A stretch of 64,000 bases of DNA, from the NCBI GenBank assembly GCA_004193205.1, contig RZUM01000003.1, forward strand, positions 310,001 through 374,000, given 5' to 3'. The notes below the pieces were generated by a model that was not told the DNA's origin, did no database searches, and saw only the letters and a program-made list of their open reading frames with translations. Source of the stretch: Gordonia sediminis (lineage in GTDB: Bacteria > Actinomycetota > Actinomycetes > Mycobacteriales > Mycobacteriaceae). Positions 42,208-50,862 of this stretch are shown here, one piece after another. Position numbers and translations under genes: made by a program. Positions within the stretch are counted from its first letter, which is position 1. Each line of letters starts with the position of its first letter.

Positions 42208-42897
42208 ATGTCTTCCATCGCCATCATCGGCCCGGGCCGACACGGCACCGCGATCGCCGGTTTGTTCGCCTCCCACGGCGTCCACGTGACCCTCTATCAC
42301 CACAATCCACGCAAGGCGCGCCTCGCGGCCGACACCATCGCCACGCTCGCCCGACCCGGGACCGCGGTCACGGTTGCCGACGATGTCACCTCTGCCGTGG
42401 CCGGCCAGCAGGTTGTCGCGTTGACGACGCTGTGGGACGGCCCGCAGCGTGAGGTCATCGGGCAGCTCGGCTCGGCCCTCGAGGGCAAGGTGCTCCTCGA
42501 CGTCTCGAACCCCCTCGACGTCACGCCGCGCGGCATCGTGGCACGTCAGCCCGCGCAGGGCTCCGCCGGCCAGTTCGTCGCGACTCTGCTGCCGTCGGGC
42601 ACCGGTCATGCGAAGGCCTTCTCGAACCTCGCCACCGACTTCATCATGTCGACGGCGGACCGTGACCCGCTCGCGGTTCTGCCCTTCCTCGCCGACTCGG
42701 ACGACACCGCCGCCCTCGTGCGGCCACTGCTGGCCGAAACCGGCTGGCTGCCCTGGTATGCGGGCGACATCTCACGCTCGCGCGACATCGAAATCGGCGG
42801 GATGTTCAACACCGCCACCGGCCGATACGGACGCGCTCGACCGGTCGCCGACGAGTTCCGCGCGCTGAACGGCGACGAACTCGTCGCCACCCACTGA
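42208..42897 (+). CDS. NADPH-dependent F420 reductase-like/NAD(P)-binding protein
   Basis: A 229-residue protein with an N-terminal Rossmann motif (IAIIGPGRHGTAIAGLFASHG; GxGxxG varied to GPGRHG) and the partner segments LYHHNPRKARL and VLLDVSNPLDV. The shape fits the NPD/F420:NADP oxidoreductase family also seen in other NAD(P)-binding reductases. It lies 28 bases after hxlR, and the quinone-reductase gene follows 29 bases on, so it belongs to that operon. Confidence 0.82.
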   Translation: MSSIAIIGPGRHGTAIAGLFASHGVHVTLYHHNPRKARLAADTIATLARPGTAVTVADDVTSAVAGQQVVALTTLWDGPQREVIGQLGSALEGKVLLDVSNPLDVTPRGIVARQPAQGSAGQFVATLLPSGTGHAKAFSNLATDFIMSTADRDPLAVLPFLADSDDTAALVRPLLAETGWLPWYAGDISRSRDIEIGGMFNTATGRYGRARPVADEFRALNGDELVATH

Positions 42898-42926
42898 CCC
42901 GAGACTGGAACCCAGGAGGACTTTCG

Positions 42927-43859
42927 ATGTCTGCTCCCAACACTTTCCGCGCCGCGGTGGTCCGCCGATTCGGCCCACCCGACGCGATCGCAATCGAGAA
43001 TCTCTCGGTGCCGGGCGCACCGGCCGCCGGCACCGTCCGCGCGGCGGTACGCATCGGTGGGCTCAACCCGGTCGACGCCCGCATCCGCTCCGGATCGTTC
43101 GGCGGATCCGTCCCGTACATCCCGGGTACCGAATTCGCGGGCACCGTCGTCGCTGTCGGCGCCGGGGTCGACGATTTCGCGGTCGGTGACGATGTGATCG
43201 GCTTCGGCGTCTCCGGCGCCGACGCCGACCTCGTCGACGCGGCCCCGGGCCAGCTCATGCACAAGCCCGCAATGTTGGACTGGACGGTTGCAGGCGGCCT
43301 GTCGGGCGTCGGCCAATCGGCGGTCACCGCGCTCGAGGCGGTCGACGCAGAGGCGGGGGACGTCGTTGTGGTACACGGCGCGGCGGGAGGTGTCGGCTCC
43401 GTGCTGACCCAGCTTCTCGTCGCCGCCGGTGTGACGGTCATCGGTACCGCAGGCGAATCAAATCAGGATCATCTGCGCGAGTTGGGGGGCATTCCCGTCG
43501 TCTACGGTGCCGGACTTGCCGACCGAATCCGGGAAGCCGCGCCCGGACCTGTCACGGTGTCGATCGATCTGGCAGGATCAGCAGAGGCCGGTGACATGGC
43601 GAAATCCGTGCTCGCATCCGGCGGACGGGCGATCACCCTCGTACCGGAAACAGCATCGTCCCACGGCATTCCGCTGGTGCGCGTGCAGCGCTCGAAGGAG
43701 AGACTGGCCCGTCTGGCCTCCGCGGTCGTCGACGGTTCCCTGCGGTTCCCGGTGGAGGCGATACTCTTCACCGACATCGTCGAGGCTCACCGGCGTCTCG
43801 ACGCCGCGCACGCCCGCGGCAAGCTCGTCCTCGACCTGTCGGACAATCCGCACGTGTGA
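42927..43859 (+). CDS. NADP-dependent zinc-free alcohol dehydrogenase/quinone oxidoreductase
   Basis: A 310-residue MDR-family enzyme. The catalytic-domain start RFGPPDAIAIENL, the GTEFAGTVVAVGAGV stretch and the nucleotide-binding VVVHGAAGGVGSVLTQLLVAAG are typical of zinc-free quinone reductases. The zinc cysteines of alcohol dehydrogenases are absent. GGAGGA precedes the ATG. A terminator hairpin follows at 43882, closing the HxlR-controlled unit. Confidence 0.88.
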   Translation: MSAPNTFRAAVVRRFGPPDAIAIENLSVPGAPAAGTVRAAVRIGGLNPVDARIRSGSFGGSVPYIPGTEFAGTVVAVGAGVDDFAVGDDVIGFGVSGADADLVDAAPGQLMHKPAMLDWTVAGGLSGVGQSAVTALEAVDAEAGDVVVVHGAAGGVGSVLTQLLVAAGVTVIGTAGESNQDHLRELGGIPVVYGAGLADRIREAAPGPVTVSIDLAGSAEAGDMAKSVLASGGRAITLVPETASSHGIPLVRVQRSKERLARLASAVVDGSLRFPVEAILFTDIVEAHRRLDAAHARGKLVLDLSDNPHV

Positions 43860-43881
43860 TGCATGTGCGCAAATCGACCAC

Positions 43882-43914
43882 AGATCGCACCTCGCCTGGC
43901 GGGGTGCGATCTTT
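43882..43914 (+). terminator. Terminator hairpin after the quinone oxidoreductase
   Basis: AGATCGCACC (43882-43891) pairs with GGTGCGATCT (43903-43912) over an 11-base loop, then TT. It can serve the plus-strand operon and the converging TetR gene. Confidence 0.75.
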
Positions 43915-43916
43915 CG

Positions 43917-44489
43917 TCACTGGAGCCGGGCATGAGTGATCAGAGCATGTGAGAGGATGCTCCGAAATCCGGTCGCGAGCGCGTCCTGGGACGGGAGCGT
44001 GCCGCTTTCGTAGCCGATCAGTAGATACATTGCTGCCGTTGCGAACTCGTTCGCAGCGGAAGGATCGCCGAGGACTTCGGCGTAGGTGTCGGCGATAAAG
44101 GCTCGACGTTCGGCGTCGACGGCTTGTTGAATCTCGAGGACTTCCGGGTCGTGCGCCGCCCAGACACGGATGGCGGCTTCGGACCGGTGGGGTAGTCGCA
44201 ATCCGATGTCGATGAGGTAGTCGAGTCGTTCCCGGGCGTCGGCGACCTCACCGGCCTCCGCGATGGGCCGACGACTCTTCTCGTCACGCCAGTAACTGAT
44301 CAACGCCGATGTGAACTCGCTCCAGTTCGTGAAGGCGTGATAGAAGCTACCGGTCGTCGTGCCGGTCGCCTCGCACACTGCAGCGAGTTTCAGACCGGCA
44401 TGTCCGCGGTCGGCCAAGACCTCGAGGCCTGCGTCGAGGTAGCGCCGGCGAGCGTGCTCCGAGGGTCTCGCACGCTTGGTGGGTGTCAT
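43917..44489 (-). CDS. TetR-family transcriptional regulator
   Basis: A 190-residue TetR protein. The DNA-binding head is ARRRYLDAGLEVLADRGHAGLKLAAVCEATGTTTGSFYHAF split over three helices, and the C-terminal ligand domain is helical. It is divergent from the DUF2236 gene, and two near-identical palindromes lie between them (44533-44576). It most likely represses both. Confidence 0.88.
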   Translation of the reverse strand: MTPTKRARPSEHARRRYLDAGLEVLADRGHAGLKLAAVCEATGTTTGSFYHAFTNWSEFTSALISYWRDEKSRRPIAEAGEVADARERLDYLIDIGLRLPHRSEAAIRVWAAHDPEVLEIQQAVDAERRAFIADTYAEVLGDPSAANEFATAAMYLLIGYESGTLPSQDALATGFRSILSHALITHARLQ

Positions 44490-44532
44490 GCGTCCACCTT
44501 CTCAGATCGGTCGGTGTGATCCCTTGCACAAA

Positions 44533-44576
44533 ACTATAAGTCCGCTTATGGTCAATGCCATAAGTCAACTTATGGC
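44533..44576. promoter_or_regulatory. Tandem palindromic operators between TetR and the DUF2236 gene
   Basis: GCCATAAGTCAACTTATGGC (44557-44576) is a perfect palindrome. ACTATAAGTCCGCTTATGGT (44533-44552) is an imperfect copy of it 24 bases upstream. Both share the arm ATAAGT-N2-CTTATGG. Place and size fit TetR dimer binding. Confidence 0.83.
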
Positions 44577-44604
44577 GAATCGCGACTCACCCCGGGAGGA
44601 ACGC

Positions 44605-45498
44605 ATGGGCAAGAGCTCTCGCAACGATGGCATGGATCCGACGGTCGACTACCTGGAGATCTATCGGAACCTGGCCACCTACGAGTTCCCATGGGATCTG
44701 AATCAGGCGCTGAGCTTCGCGCTGTTTCGGACCTACGCGGTGCCGAGCATCGGTCGTCTGCTCGCCGACACCGGCGCGTTCACCGGCGACACGCAGAAGC
44801 GGTACGACGACACGTCGATCCTGCTAGAGGTGCCACTGCTGGAGGGGTTCGACAGCCCTCGCGCGAAAGCGGCGGTGCGGCGCATCAACCAGATGCACAA
44901 GATGTACGACATCAGCAACGACGACATGCGCTACGTACTGTCGACATTCGTCGTGGTGCCCGAGCGATGGATGGACGACTACGGTTCGCGGGCATTCACC
45001 CCGGCCGAACTCGAGGCGTCGGTGCGCTACTACAGGACGCTGGGCCGGCACATGGCCATCAAGGACATCCCACAGACCTACGACGACTTCGCGACCTTGA
45101 TGGACGACTACGAGCGTGAGCATTTCGGCTTCGACGAGGGCAGCCGCCGCGTCGCGGATTCGACGATGGACCTGATGTGCTCGTTCTATCCGAAGCCACT
45201 CAAGCGGGTCATCGAGGTGTTCAGCCGGTCACTGATGGACGACGCCCTCCTCGAGGCCTTCGGTTACCAGAAACCATCCGAATTGGTGCGCAAACTGTCG
45301 ATCGGCGGACTCAAGTTGCGTGGCCGCCTGGTCGCCGTGTTGCCGGCTCGACGCAAGCCGCAGTACGTCTACGAGATGTCACGCATTCGCAGCTACCCCG
45401 ACGGCTTCGATGTCGAGCGCATGGGCACCTTCGCTCCCGGCTGCCCTGTCAACCACTCAACTCATGTCGCTGATGGACCGCGGGCCGTGGCCAACTGA
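44605..45498 (+). CDS. DUF2236/MpaB-like oxygenase-family protein
   Basis: A 297-residue, mostly helical DUF2236 protein. Parts that fit the family are the early LNQALSFALFRTYAVPSIGRLL, the middle RRINQMHKMYDISNDDMRYVLSTFVVVPERWM with possible heme or metal histidine, and a late FDEGSRRVADSTM. GGGAGGA precedes the ATG at 44605. The family includes MpaB-type oxygenases and latex-clearing-protein relatives with b-type heme. A TetR with two operators lies upstream. Confidence 0.82.
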   Translation: MGKSSRNDGMDPTVDYLEIYRNLATYEFPWDLNQALSFALFRTYAVPSIGRLLADTGAFTGDTQKRYDDTSILLEVPLLEGFDSPRAKAAVRRINQMHKMYDISNDDMRYVLSTFVVVPERWMDDYGSRAFTPAELEASVRYYRTLGRHMAIKDIPQTYDDFATLMDDYEREHFGFDEGSRRVADSTMDLMCSFYPKPLKRVIEVFSRSLMDDALLEAFGYQKPSELVRKLSIGGLKLRGRLVAVLPARRKPQYVYEMSRIRSYPDGFDVERMGTFAPGCPVNHSTHVADGPRAVAN

Positions 45499-45577
45499 GC
45501 GCCCTGGCACACCGAAGCAGTATTCGCGCTGCAATCACCTCGCATCGACCAAGATGTGGGTCTGTCTATCCTGAGAC

Positions 45578-46735
45578 GTGATCACCTCATCAGAGCAGTC
45601 CGCGACGTCAGGACGGATCCGCAACGCGGCGTTCACGACGAAAGTCATGTCTGCCGATGAGGCGGTGAAGTTCATCCACCCCGCCGATACTGTCGCCATC
45701 AGCGGCTTCGCCAGTGCGGCGACACCGAAGGCCATCATCCCCCGCACTTGCCGACCGGATTCGTGAGAGCCGTTCGGCCGGTGCGGACTTCACGATCAAT
45801 CTCCTGACCGGAGCGTCGGTCTCCACCCAGACCGAGCGACTGCTCGCCGAGATCGACGGCATCGCCTGCGCATGCCCTATCAGTCCGAGGCGACAGCCCG
45901 CAAGAAGATCAACGACGGCCGCACGGATTAGGTCGCCATTCATCTGTCGCACGTCGCCCAGCAGGTGCGGGAGGGCTACTACGGCACCGCACTGCCACCC
46001 CATCGGACGCAGTGAGCGAGGCGATTGGCCGGCCACGTCGTGGACTTCTTCGCCCACGAGGTACGCGCCGGCAGATTGTCGGCGGACGCGCTGCTGCCGC
46101 TGCAGGCCGGTATCGGCAACGTCGCCAACGCAGTGCTCGGTGGCCTCGACCGTGGTGGACAAGGGCCTGACCTGCTGCTCGGAGGTCATCCAGGACAGCA
46201 TGCTTCGCCTGATCAAGGACGGAGCCGTCGCGCACGCGTCGTCGACGGCACTGGCCCTGAGCGAGAACGGTATCGAGGAACTGACCGCCAATATCGACTT
46301 CCACCGCGAGCACATCACCCTGCGACCGCAGAGATCAGCAACCATCCCGAGATCGTCTGTCGTCCGCAGATTGGGCATATCGCGATGAACGGCATGCTCG
46401 AAGCCGACATCTACGCAACGTGAACTCGACGCACGTCATGGGAACCAAGATCATGAACGGCATCGGTGGCCGGGAGATTTCGCGCGCAACGGATACGTCT
46501 CGATGTTCTTGAGCCCGTCCACCGCGCGCGGCGGGGCAGGCTCTGTCCCCTCGGCGGCGAGCACGACTGATCATCGAGAACTGCGCACACCCCGAGTACC
46601 GTCCGATGCTGCACGACTACTTCGGGCGCGCGGAGGCGCAGCCCGATGCCGGGCATACACCGCATATCCTCGGCGAGGCCTTCGGTTTTCACCAGCACTA
46701 TCTCGAGACCGGCTCGATGCGCTGAGTCCCGCAGC
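45578..46735 (+). pseudogene. Decayed acetyl-CoA hydrolase/succinate-CoA transferase gene
   Basis: Pieces in several frames line up to one family protein: RIRNAAFTTKVMSADEAVKFI (45608), then ALADRIRESRSAGADFTINLL with TGASVSTQTERLL (45726), AIHLSHVAQQVREGYYG (45942), AGHVVDFFAHEVRAGRLSAD (46027), EVIQDSMLRLIKDGAVAH (46185), EIVCRPQIGHIAMNGMLEAD, and a tail ENCAHPEYRPMLHDYF ... HQHYLETGSMR ending at 46735. At least six frame changes and an in-frame stop (TAG near 45931) break it. The sequence also lacks several hundred bases of the family's usual length, including part of the catalytic half. Confidence 0.78.
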
Positions 46736-46750
46736 GATGGGCACCGAGGT

Positions 46751-47200
46751 TCACTTCGTTTCGAACGGTGCGGATCCCGTCTTTGACGACTGTTTGCCGG
46801 TCGCGCTGATATCGGTAGGGAAGCCAGGCGGTGGTGCCGATGCGGGAACGGTGATCGTCTGCACGAACGCACCGTTGGAGTCCGCAGTGGCGGAGCCAAC
46901 TTCTGTCGTGTGGACGCGGATCACCACTCTCTCAGCGGGTTCGAAGCACGACCCGAATACGGTGACCTGATCGCCCCGGGCGGCCTGGCCAGTTGAGAGC
47001 GTGACTTCTGCCGGTTCGGCCAATCCGCAGCCAACGCCACTTGTTCCCGTGCCGCCCACTGAGATCGTCGGTGGTTGCGGCGATTGGTTCGTTGACCCGT
47101 CGTTGCTGCGAAGGAAGGTGGCGACGGCGATGAGTGTGCCGATGATCGTGCAGACGATGGTGACGACGACACCGGTCTTTGTCAGTCTGCTATCAGCCAT
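46751..47200 (-). CDS. Membrane-anchored protein with a possible Ig-like domain
   Basis: A 149-residue protein. One N-terminal span (VVVTIVCTIIGTLIAVATFL) with a short basic N-terminus points to a membrane anchor with the rest outside. A polar linker leads to a strand-rich domain (EVTLSTGQAARGDQVTVFGS ... ERVVIRVHTTEVGSATADSNG), like a small Ig or IPT fold, and two cysteines (GCGLAE, GSCFEP) could form a disulfide. The ATG at 47200 is chosen as the upstream frame is poor. Confidence 0.65.
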   Translation of the reverse strand: MADSRLTKTGVVVTIVCTIIGTLIAVATFLRSNDGSTNQSPQPPTISVGGTGTSGVGCGLAEPAEVTLSTGQAARGDQVTVFGSCFEPAERVVIRVHTTEVGSATADSNGAFVQTITVPASAPPPGFPTDISATGKQSSKTGSAPFETK

Positions 47201-47326
47201 ACGGCAATTATCGAGGAAATGACCGCGCCTACCAACCCTCCACGCGAGCCCAGCGGATGCCCAACCTCGACACACGGCCGCCTCATCGCGTGGCCGAAAG
47301 CTGTGGGCGTAGGGGGACTTCCGACT

Positions 47327-47764
47327 TCAGACCAGCTCGCAGATAACCAGCGGGATGTCGCGGGTGGTGCGCTTCTGGTAGTTCGCATAGCCGCGGTACG
47401 CCTTGACCACCTGTGGCCAGAGTTGCGCCTTCTCGTCGGGGGTTGCGGTGCGCGCGCGCACTCGCAGCCGCTCCCCATCGAGCACCAGCTCCGCGTCGGG
47501 CGAGGCCACCAGATTCCGGTACCAGTCGGGATGGCGATCGTCGCCGCCTTTTGACGCGACCAGCACTATGCGTTGATCGTCGTGCACCGGGGTGGTGAGG
47601 TAGCACGAGCGAGGTAGGCCCGACTTGCGACCGACGGTGTGCAGTTCCACCAGCGGCATGCCGAACGGCTTGTTCAGCAGGCGACCGCCGCTGAGCGTGA
47701 GGACCACCCAGTGCGCCTTGTTCATCAGCTTGGGGCCCCAGTCGCCCCAGATCGGTTCGGCCAT
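47327..47764 (-). CDS. Deazaflavin (F420)-dependent nitroreductase-family protein (Ddn-like)
   Basis: A 145-residue protein of the split-beta-barrel Ddn/Rv-type family common in mycobacteria and relatives. Conserved-looking parts are VELHTVGRKSGLPRSCYLT, PDWYRNLVASPDAEL and ARTATPDEKAQLWPQV. By family it uses F420H2 to reduce quinones or other acceptors. The ATG at 47764 fits the fold start; the next gene upstream ends 39 bases away. Confidence 0.85.
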   Translation of the reverse strand: MAEPIWGDWGPKLMNKAHWVVLTLSGGRLLNKPFGMPLVELHTVGRKSGLPRSCYLTTPVHDDQRIVLVASKGGDDRHPDWYRNLVASPDAELVLDGERLRVRARTATPDEKAQLWPQVVKAYRGYANYQKRTTRDIPLVICELV

Positions 47765-47802
47765 CGCTCAACGCTCCCCGAGCACAGTGGTGACCTTCCT
47801 TC

Positions 47803-49320
47803 TCAGAGCCCGAGCGCGTCCGCGGGCGAGTCGGCGGTGTGCCACCGCCGGAGCTCTGCGCCGTCGGCCCACGTGGAATGAGTTCCACTGGAGATCCGCT
47901 CGGGGAGCCGCAGCCTGCACACGGGTCCGTCGCCGGCCCGGGCCGCATCGAAGACCAGGCAGTAGGAAGCGTCGTCGTTCATATCGGTGGTGAGGGTGAC
48001 CAGGTATCCGTCGTCCTCGCCGGTGCTCCCGACCCGCGGTGCCATCGCGGTTTCGCTGCCGTAGACACCGTCCCCGAAGCAGAAGTGGTCTTCGGCACCG
48101 GTGTGCAGATCGTGCCGCACCAGACCGTCGAAGACGAACCAGCCGGGTTTGCCGGTGGCGGCGTAGACGTACCGGTAGTCACGGCCGGCCTGCGTCGCGT
48201 TCATCATCCCGAACTCGGTGATCCGCTCCGACAGCGGTTCCTCCTTGACGTGACCGGTGCGCAGGTTGAACCGCCAGCGATGCAGGCGCGCCTGCATCCG
48301 ATCGAGCGCGAGGAACCGGAACGCTCGCTGCCACTTGTTGCCCATGCCGTTGTCGGCGGGCTCCGGGTCACCCTGGAAGAAGCCGTCGAGCACCACCTCC
48401 TCACCGTCCTCGAAGGCGTTCACGAAATGCAGCACATACGTCGGGTCGGCCTCGAACCATCGGATGTCCTCGGGCTGTCCGCGCCGCGGGATCACCGCGA
48501 ATCGCGACGGCAGATCCTTGTGGAACCGGGTGACGTGCGCGCCCTGTTCGAGCGCGGTCGCGTCCCAGAAGAGGGGCAGGTCGTTGAGGATGGCGTAGTT
48601 CTCGGTGAACGCCATGTCGTGCGGCAGACGCGGGCCGGGCAGTGGGATGTCGACGTAGTGCACGAGGTCGTTGTGCTCGTCGACGACGCCGTAATGCATG
48701 TAAGGGGCGTCCTTGGCGTAGTTGAAGAACAGCATCTCGCCGGTGACGTCGTCGACCTTGGTATGCGCCGATACGCCCCATCGCGCGGGGAATGCTCCGT
48801 CCCATGACTCCTTGCCGAGGGTCATCGCGCTGTACGGGTCCAGCCGGTAGAGATCACCGCACTGATAGAAACTGGTGAGCGCGACGCCCCGGTGCACAAT
48901 GACGTCGGTGCTCGACGCATCCTTCATCCGCTGTCGGGCACCCCAGCCGTCCTCACGTTTGGCGACATACGGCATCTCCGCGATGCCGGCCCAGAGGGAC
49001 TGCTGCGCTTCGGTTTCCGCCACGAATCCATCGGTACGGACAAAACGGTTGCGATAGAAGGCTTTTCCGTCGCGGAACCCGACGACGTGCACCATCCCGT
49101 CACCGTCGAACGGATGGTAATGCTTGATCGACGGATGCAACGGGTTCTCCGTGTTACGGAGGTAGACACCGTCGAGGTCGGTGGGGATCTCGCCGGACAC
49201 CACATCGAGATCGTCGGCTCGCCACTCGGTGGTCTGCGGTCGCCATGGTCCGGTGCGGTACGGGTGATCGTCGTCGGCAGGCAGCGTCGACAGGTAACGT
49301 CCGAGGACTTCGATGTCCAT
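47803..49320 (-). CDS. Carotenoid oxygenase (RPE65/CCD family)
   Basis: A 505-residue seven-bladed propeller oxygenase. Iron-binding histidines are seen in GVSAHTKVDDVTGE, LPHDMAFTENY, YVLHFVNAFEDGEEV and the late GTHSTWADG near the C-terminus. The N-terminal YLRNTENPLHPSIKHYHPFDGDGMVH is the usual start of the fold. The ATG at 49320 (MDIEVLGRYL) is chosen over a long upstream frame. It cleaves double bonds of carotenoids or stilbenoids by family; substrate unknown. Confidence 0.9.
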   Translation of the reverse strand: MDIEVLGRYLSTLPADDDHPYRTGPWRPQTTEWRADDLDVVSGEIPTDLDGVYLRNTENPLHPSIKHYHPFDGDGMVHVVGFRDGKAFYRNRFVRTDGFVAETEAQQSLWAGIAEMPYVAKREDGWGARQRMKDASSTDVIVHRGVALTSFYQCGDLYRLDPYSAMTLGKESWDGAFPARWGVSAHTKVDDVTGEMLFFNYAKDAPYMHYGVVDEHNDLVHYVDIPLPGPRLPHDMAFTENYAILNDLPLFWDATALEQGAHVTRFHKDLPSRFAVIPRRGQPEDIRWFEADPTYVLHFVNAFEDGEEVVLDGFFQGDPEPADNGMGNKWQRAFRFLALDRMQARLHRWRFNLRTGHVKEEPLSERITEFGMMNATQAGRDYRYVYAATGKPGWFVFDGLVRHDLHTGAEDHFCFGDGVYGSETAMAPRVGSTGEDDGYLVTLTTDMNDDASYCLVFDAARAGDGPVCRLRLPERISSGTHSTWADGAELRRWHTADSPADALGL

Positions 49321-49452
49321 TGCGGAATCCTTTCGTTGCGGCTCAGTGTGTCGGCCGCGGCGACGAAACTGTGACGGTGGTCGAGGTGCAGCCCCGATGT
49401 TGAGGGTGGCTGCGCAACGGGTTACCTCCGATGGGCCGCCCGTCGACACCGC

Positions 49453-50352
49453 TCACGGTCGTCCGGCGTGCCCAACCGGGACCTCGACGGCGCGGATCGT
49501 CGCCTCCCGTGCGGACGATCGCGCATGTTCATCGAAATCCGGTGCGCAGCAGATGAACAGCGTGGTGCCCGAACCTCCGCCGAGCATGCACGCAAATGCG
49601 CCCGTGTCGAGCGCGACCTCATCGACGACCTCACCGCCCTCGCGGACCCGGATCACGCGGTTCCCCAGGGCGTCGGCAGTCCACAGGCAACCGTCGGCGT
49701 CCAGACCGCACCCGTCGGGCGCGACCACCGCGCCCGCCAACACCTCGCCGAGCGCCTTCGTCGCGGGTGGATCACCGAATCTCGCCCAGTCCCGCCGCGG
49801 ACCCAGAGAGCCGTCCGGTCCGATGGAGAACGCGCTGATCCGGTTACCGAGGGTCTCGTCGACCAACAGCGTGGTCCCGTCGTCTGTCACGACGCTGCCG
49901 TTCGGGAAATAGAGCCCGGCCGCGACCCTGGTAACCGTTCCGTCTGGGTCGATGCGGAGCAGATCGGCGGTATCGAGATCGGCGCCGACCATGAGGTCGA
50001 AACCGAAGTTCCCGAGCCAAGCGCGACCATGTTCGTCGACGACCATATCGTTCGGATGCCCGCTGACGTGACCACTCACATCGGCGTGCACCTCGACCAC
50101 ACCGTCGGCTCCGACTCGCAGCACCTTGCGGTCCTTCATCGACACCACCAGCAGTCGTCCATCGGGAAGCCACCCGAGCCCCGACGGTTGCGCAGGTACC
50201 TCGAGCTCGGTGCGCAGGTCCGAGCCGTCGTCGTTCACCGAATTCACGGTGTGGGTATAGAAGTCGACGAACCACAGACGGCCATCGTGCCAGCGCGGGC
50301 ACTCGGTGAAGGACATGCCGGAAACCACGGTGCGGATCTGCGGTGAACTCAT
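49453..50352 (-). CDS. SMP-30/gluconolactonase-family protein
   Basis: A 299-residue six-bladed propeller. The family stretches are TECPRWHDGRLWFVDFY at the N-terminus, VVDEHGRAWLGNFGFD, FPNGSVVTDDGTTLLVDET and CGLDADGCLWTADA. Metal ligands are the early glutamate and later asparagine and aspartate in those blocks. It may hydrolyse lactones. It runs toward the carotenoid oxygenase, 132 bases apart, possibly in one unit. Confidence 0.88.
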   Translation of the reverse strand: MSSPQIRTVVSGMSFTECPRWHDGRLWFVDFYTHTVNSVNDDGSDLRTELEVPAQPSGLGWLPDGRLLVVSMKDRKVLRVGADGVVEVHADVSGHVSGHPNDMVVDEHGRAWLGNFGFDLMVGADLDTADLLRIDPDGTVTRVAAGLYFPNGSVVTDDGTTLLVDETLGNRISAFSIGPDGSLGPRRDWARFGDPPATKALGEVLAGAVVAPDGCGLDADGCLWTADALGNRVIRVREGGEVVDEVALDTGAFACMLGGGSGTTLFICCAPDFDEHARSSAREATIRAVEVPVGHAGRP

Positions 50353-50862
50353 GGACCGACTATAGGCAGCGGCGCTGGGTGCTCAATGGTCATTCAGCGG
50401 AGACACGGAACAATCATCGGTCGCGCTCAGGGCCGCCCTCGGCACCCGTGCCCCGTACCCGCAGAAGAGTGCTGTCCTACGCTGCACGCGCATTCACCGC
50501 TACCGCTGCTCGCCTTCACCCCGATCCCGCATGTCCGCCATGTATTCGCCATGACCCGGGGAACCCACGCCTTCCCCGTCGGCCCGTCGCGTCGACCGAC
50601 GACATGATCCACCAAGTGGATCAAGCCCCGCTCGCGCTGAGCCACTATCACCGCGGCGACATCGTGGTGATCGTAGCCGGCTCACCCCAACGGGACCGGA
50701 TCACCAACCTGATCCACGTGCATCGCATCGGCGACCAGGACTTCATCCCACCATCGCGATGACGGTCGACCCACTCGGCGTCGAGCTCGAGGTCTCGACT
50801 GCCGGTCAGGCGAACGTCGCCATGGGAACGATCAAACGTCGCCGCGCCGACCGTGGCCGGTT
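50353..50862. other. Region holding only the pyruvate kinase remnant
   Basis: Apart from the PK remnant at 50482-50762, the 510 bases between the SMP-30 gene and the PucR gene show no convincing gene, repeat or RNA. Confidence 0.55.
50482..50762 (+). pseudogene. Pyruvate kinase C-terminal remnant
   Basis: Two frames join to the end of the PK C-domain: SPLPLLAFTPIPHVRHVFA and GTHAFPV in one frame (50482-50585), then STDDMIHQVDQAPLALSHYH and RGDIVVIVAGSP followed by TNLIHVHRIGDQDF in the next (50590-50762). The last block is close to the actinobacterial PK terminus. No catalytic domain is present upstream. Confidence 0.72.
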
